NCBI GenBank assembly: GCA_945861095.1
Contig: CAMATI010000026.1
Coordinates: 1 to 32,346, forward strand
Source of the DNA: Asaia bogorensis
Lineage (GTDB): Bacteria > Pseudomonadota > Alphaproteobacteria > Acetobacterales > Acetobacteraceae
DNA length: 32,346 nucleotides
Reading direction: 5' to 3'
The translations under genes were made by a program, and so were the position numbers. Of the stretch, positions 32,213 through 32,346 are shown piece after piece; position 1 is the stretch's first letter, and the number at the start of each line of letters is the position of its first letter. The notes under the pieces are model-generated. The model searched no databases. It worked only from the letters and a program-made list of their open reading frames with translations, and was not told the DNA's origin.

Positions 32213-32251
32213 ACGTTGGTAACACTTTAGACCGGGAACGTCGGTAACACT
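32213..32251 (+). mobile_element. Left end of an IS481-like element with paired direct repeats
   Basis: ACGTTGGTAACACT (32213-32226) recurs as ACGTCGGTAACACT (32238-32251), 25 bases on, with one mismatch. Repeated TGTTACC-type words (seen here in reverse complement as GGTAACA) are characteristic of the termini of IS481-family elements and serve as transposase binding sites. They lie directly before the transposase start. The element's true edge is probably near 32213-32218, but it cannot be fixed without the other end. Confidence 0.6.
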
Positions 32252-32278
32252 CCAAGATCGGTCTGGGAGGGCCGATCG

Positions 32279-32346
32279 ATGCCGTGGACCGAGCAGAGTG
32301 TGATGAACAGCCGTGTGTGTTTCATAGCGAGTTGGCTGCGCGCTGA
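32279..32346 (+). CDS. IS481-family transposase, 5' fragment cut by the window edge
   Basis: Twenty-two codons encoding MPWTEQSVMNSRVCFIASWL and two more residues run off the window end. The opening MPW-x-E-x-x-x-M-x-x-R-x-x-F-I is the usual start of IS481-like DDE transposases, ahead of a helix-turn-helix domain. GGGAGG at 32265-32270 gives a good ribosome site with an 8-base spacer. The catalytic domain is outside the window, so family assignment rests on the N-terminus and the upstream repeats. Confidence 0.7.
   Translation, partial: MPWTEQSVMNSRVCFIASWLRA

Overview
The window comes from a high-GC bacterial chromosome, most likely an alphaproteobacterium of the Rhodospirillales/Acetobacteraceae type. 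The grounds are the GC-rich codon use, the mutS-glnD gene pair, a membrane HemJ-type protoporphyrinogen oxidase, an N-terminally extended ArgB and many oxidoreductase paralogues. This placement is inference from gene content; no rRNA or tRNA is present to confirm it. Both edges carry non-genic or mobile DNA. The right edge holds the 5' end of an IS481-like element, and the left edge holds an unassigned stretch with nested inverted repeats.

Layout, left to right. 0.3-7.4 kb: a GMC flavin oxidoreductase (minus strand), a 1.1 kb gene-free gap, an SsuD-like flavin monooxygenase, a cytochrome b561, a convergent methyltransferase and a large polytopic membrane protein. 7.5-11.1 kb: a secreted Spy/CpxP-like protein divergent from an OmpR-type response regulator and a histidine kinase, followed by a small SnoaL-like protein. 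11.2-16.2 kb: an orphan periplasmic substrate-binding protein, a MAPEG protein, a beta carbonic anhydrase, an unknown protein, an AEC transporter and a VOC protein. 16.3-20.8 kb: a WecA/MraY-type glycosyl-phosphate transferase, argB, and a two-gene operon of an HpaB-like flavin monooxygenase with a PhyH-like iron dioxygenase. 21.0-29.1 kb: a 703-residue unknown protein divergent from mutS-glnD. 29.3-32.2 kb: an adducin-type class II aldolase homologue, a TauD-type dioxygenase, a HAD phosphatase and hemJ, closely spaced, then the insertion element.

The most system-like locus is at 7.5-11.1 kb. The secreted Spy-like protein has a Met-His-Gly repeat, and the extracytoplasmic domain of the neighbouring histidine kinase carries a similar Met-His-Gly-Pro repeat. 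This suggests a metal-sensing circuit, perhaps for copper or silver, in which sensor and periplasmic effector share one type of metal-binding repeat.

Other themes are in-frame tandem repeats (in the kinase, the Spy-like gene and both ends of mutS), a REP-like palindromic element with two full copies and one half copy, and terminator hairpins that overlap stop codons. Several enzymes also have substitutions at positions that are catalytic in the reference family members (SsuD, HpaB, class II aldolase and VOC homologues).
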